Shown piece after piece: positions 5,335-5,759 of a stretch of 5,759 nucleotides of DNA; positions within the stretch are counted from its first letter, which is position 1; each line of letters begins with the position of its first letter. Source of the stretch: Microcaldota archaeon. Lineage in GTDB: Archaea > Micrarchaeota > Micrarchaeia > Anstonellales > VGKX01. Both the position numbers and the translations under genes were made by a program. The stretch lies in NCBI GenBank assembly GCA_021823945.1, contig JAKALW010000082.1, positions 1 to 5,759 on the forward strand, written 5' to 3'. A model generated the notes under the pieces. That model saw only the letters and a program-made list of their open reading frames with translations, was not told the origin of the DNA and ran no database searches.

Positions 5335-5343
5335 CTCCACTAC

Positions 5344-5499
5344 GCCAATCCAAGCAGGCATTATCCAATTATTTTCCACAGCGCCAATCCAAGCAGGCAT
5401 TATCCAATTATTTTCCACAGCGCCAATCCAAGCGGGCATTATCCAATTATTTTCCACAGCGCCAATCCAAGCGGACATTATCCAATTATTTTCCACAGC
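5344..5499. repeat. 39-bp tandem repeat, four full copies
   Basis: Units lie at 5344-5382, 5383-5421, 5422-5460 and 5461-5499, directly adjacent with no spacers. The first two are identical, the third differs from them at one base and the fourth at two. A partial unit continues at 5500-5514. The rightmost unit contains the stop codon and last codons of the minus-strand membrane-protein gene. Because 39 is a multiple of three, the same TAA recurs in register in every unit. This explains the repetitive open frames seen on both strands, which are not genes. Confidence 0.95.
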
Positions 5500-5759
5500 G
5501 CCAAGCCCAGCAGGAAAGAAACCGCATTGCATGCAAGCGAGAGAAGAAATGCCCTCCTGAAACCCTGCCTGAGAAGGAAATAATACATCACAGCCTCGGC
5601 AATAACCGCGAAAGCCTCGGCGAAGAATACATAAACCCAATAACTGCCAAAAAATGCCGGCAGGACGAACCAGACATAGGGCAATGTCAAAGCCGATGCG
5701 ATGATTCCTGAAAAAACAATTTGGCTTGTCGACAGTTTCTTTTCCTGGACCTTGAGATG
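5478..5759 (-). CDS. Polytopic membrane protein, C-terminal 93 residues (N-terminus beyond right edge)
   Basis: The frame is open from the window edge to a TAA at 5478-5480, and only the C-terminus is seen. Three hydrophobic segments are visible, at about residues 13-37, 41-63 and 70-92 counted from the edge. They are separated by short loops with GSY (38-40) and a basic RQGFRR (64-69). The protein ends WKIIG, and the basic loop suggests where the cytoplasmic side lies. A TTG at 5690 can be read as a start, but the upstream codons continue the same hydrophobic protein, so the gene is longer. I recognise no family from this fragment. The last seven codons and the stop are encoded by repeat DNA shared with the 39-bp array downstream. 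The gene is convergent with RIO1. Confidence 0.8.
   Translation of the reverse strand, partial: HLKVQEKKLSTSQIVFSGIIASALTLPYVWFVLPAFFGSYWVYVFFAEAFAVIAEAVMYYFLLRQGFRRAFLLSLACNAVSFLLGLALWKIIG

Noticed and set aside
5372..5495. TTTTCCACA in each 39-bp unit matches the bacterial DnaA-box consensus, suggesting an iteron origin
   Set aside because: The other genes are archaeal, archaea lack DnaA, and no replication gene is nearby. The motif is explained by the coding sequence for the WKI end of the membrane protein.
5344..5499. CRISPR array
   Set aside because: The units are contiguous with no unique spacers, and no cas gene is present.
5320..5640. Open frames on both strands with 13-residue repeats (5320-5640 minus, 5332-5583 plus)
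   Set aside because: They are open only because the 39-bp unit is a multiple of three. The overlapping minus-strand frame ending at 5478 has a credible membrane-protein sequence that continues to the window edge.

Overview
The window reads as chromosomal DNA of an archaeon. The evidence is a RIO1-type atypical kinase, a long FKBP-type prolyl isomerase with the C-terminal domain of the archaeal large FKBPs, TATA-like boxes in front of most genes, and GGTG/GAGGT ribosome-binding motifs 5-6 bases before the starts. Many Arg codons are AGG and many Ile codons ATA, which also fits. Short single-gene units and several orphan proteins would suit a DPANN-type lineage such as Diapherotrites or Micrarchaeota, but the sequence alone does not settle the phylum.

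Layout, left to right. 1-1080 (-) is the N-terminal 360 residues of a membrane-anchored, sequon-rich surface protein that runs off the left edge. 1081-1240 is a divergent promoter region with a 20-bp tandem repeat. 1241-1975 (+) is the FKBP isomerase/chaperone. 2107-2847 (+) is an orphan 246-residue protein. 2848-3116 is non-coding and built of nested inverted repeats. 3117-3329 (-) is an orphan 70-residue protein. 3330-3568 is a divergent control region with three copies of a 37-bp repeat. 3569-4132 (+) is a DUF192 lipoprotein. 4261-5202 (+) is RIO1 kinase with a TTG start. 5203-5477 is a convergent intergenic region filled with 20-, 30- and 39-bp repeats. 5478-5759 (-) is the C-terminus of a polytopic membrane protein whose stop codon lies inside the repeat array.

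The genes do not form one pathway. FKBP (protein folding) and RIO1 (small-subunit maturation) are housekeeping genes, and the surface protein, DUF192 lipoprotein and membrane protein belong to the cell envelope. Most genes seem to have their own promoter, and no long operon is visible. The most interesting content is non-coding: a 37-bp repeat family that appears to serve as a shared control element between the 70-residue gene and the DUF192 gene, a four-arm alternating palindrome at 2982-3039, and a tandem array that seems to have grown out of the 3' end of the membrane-protein gene. I found no RNA gene, CRISPR array or transposase.
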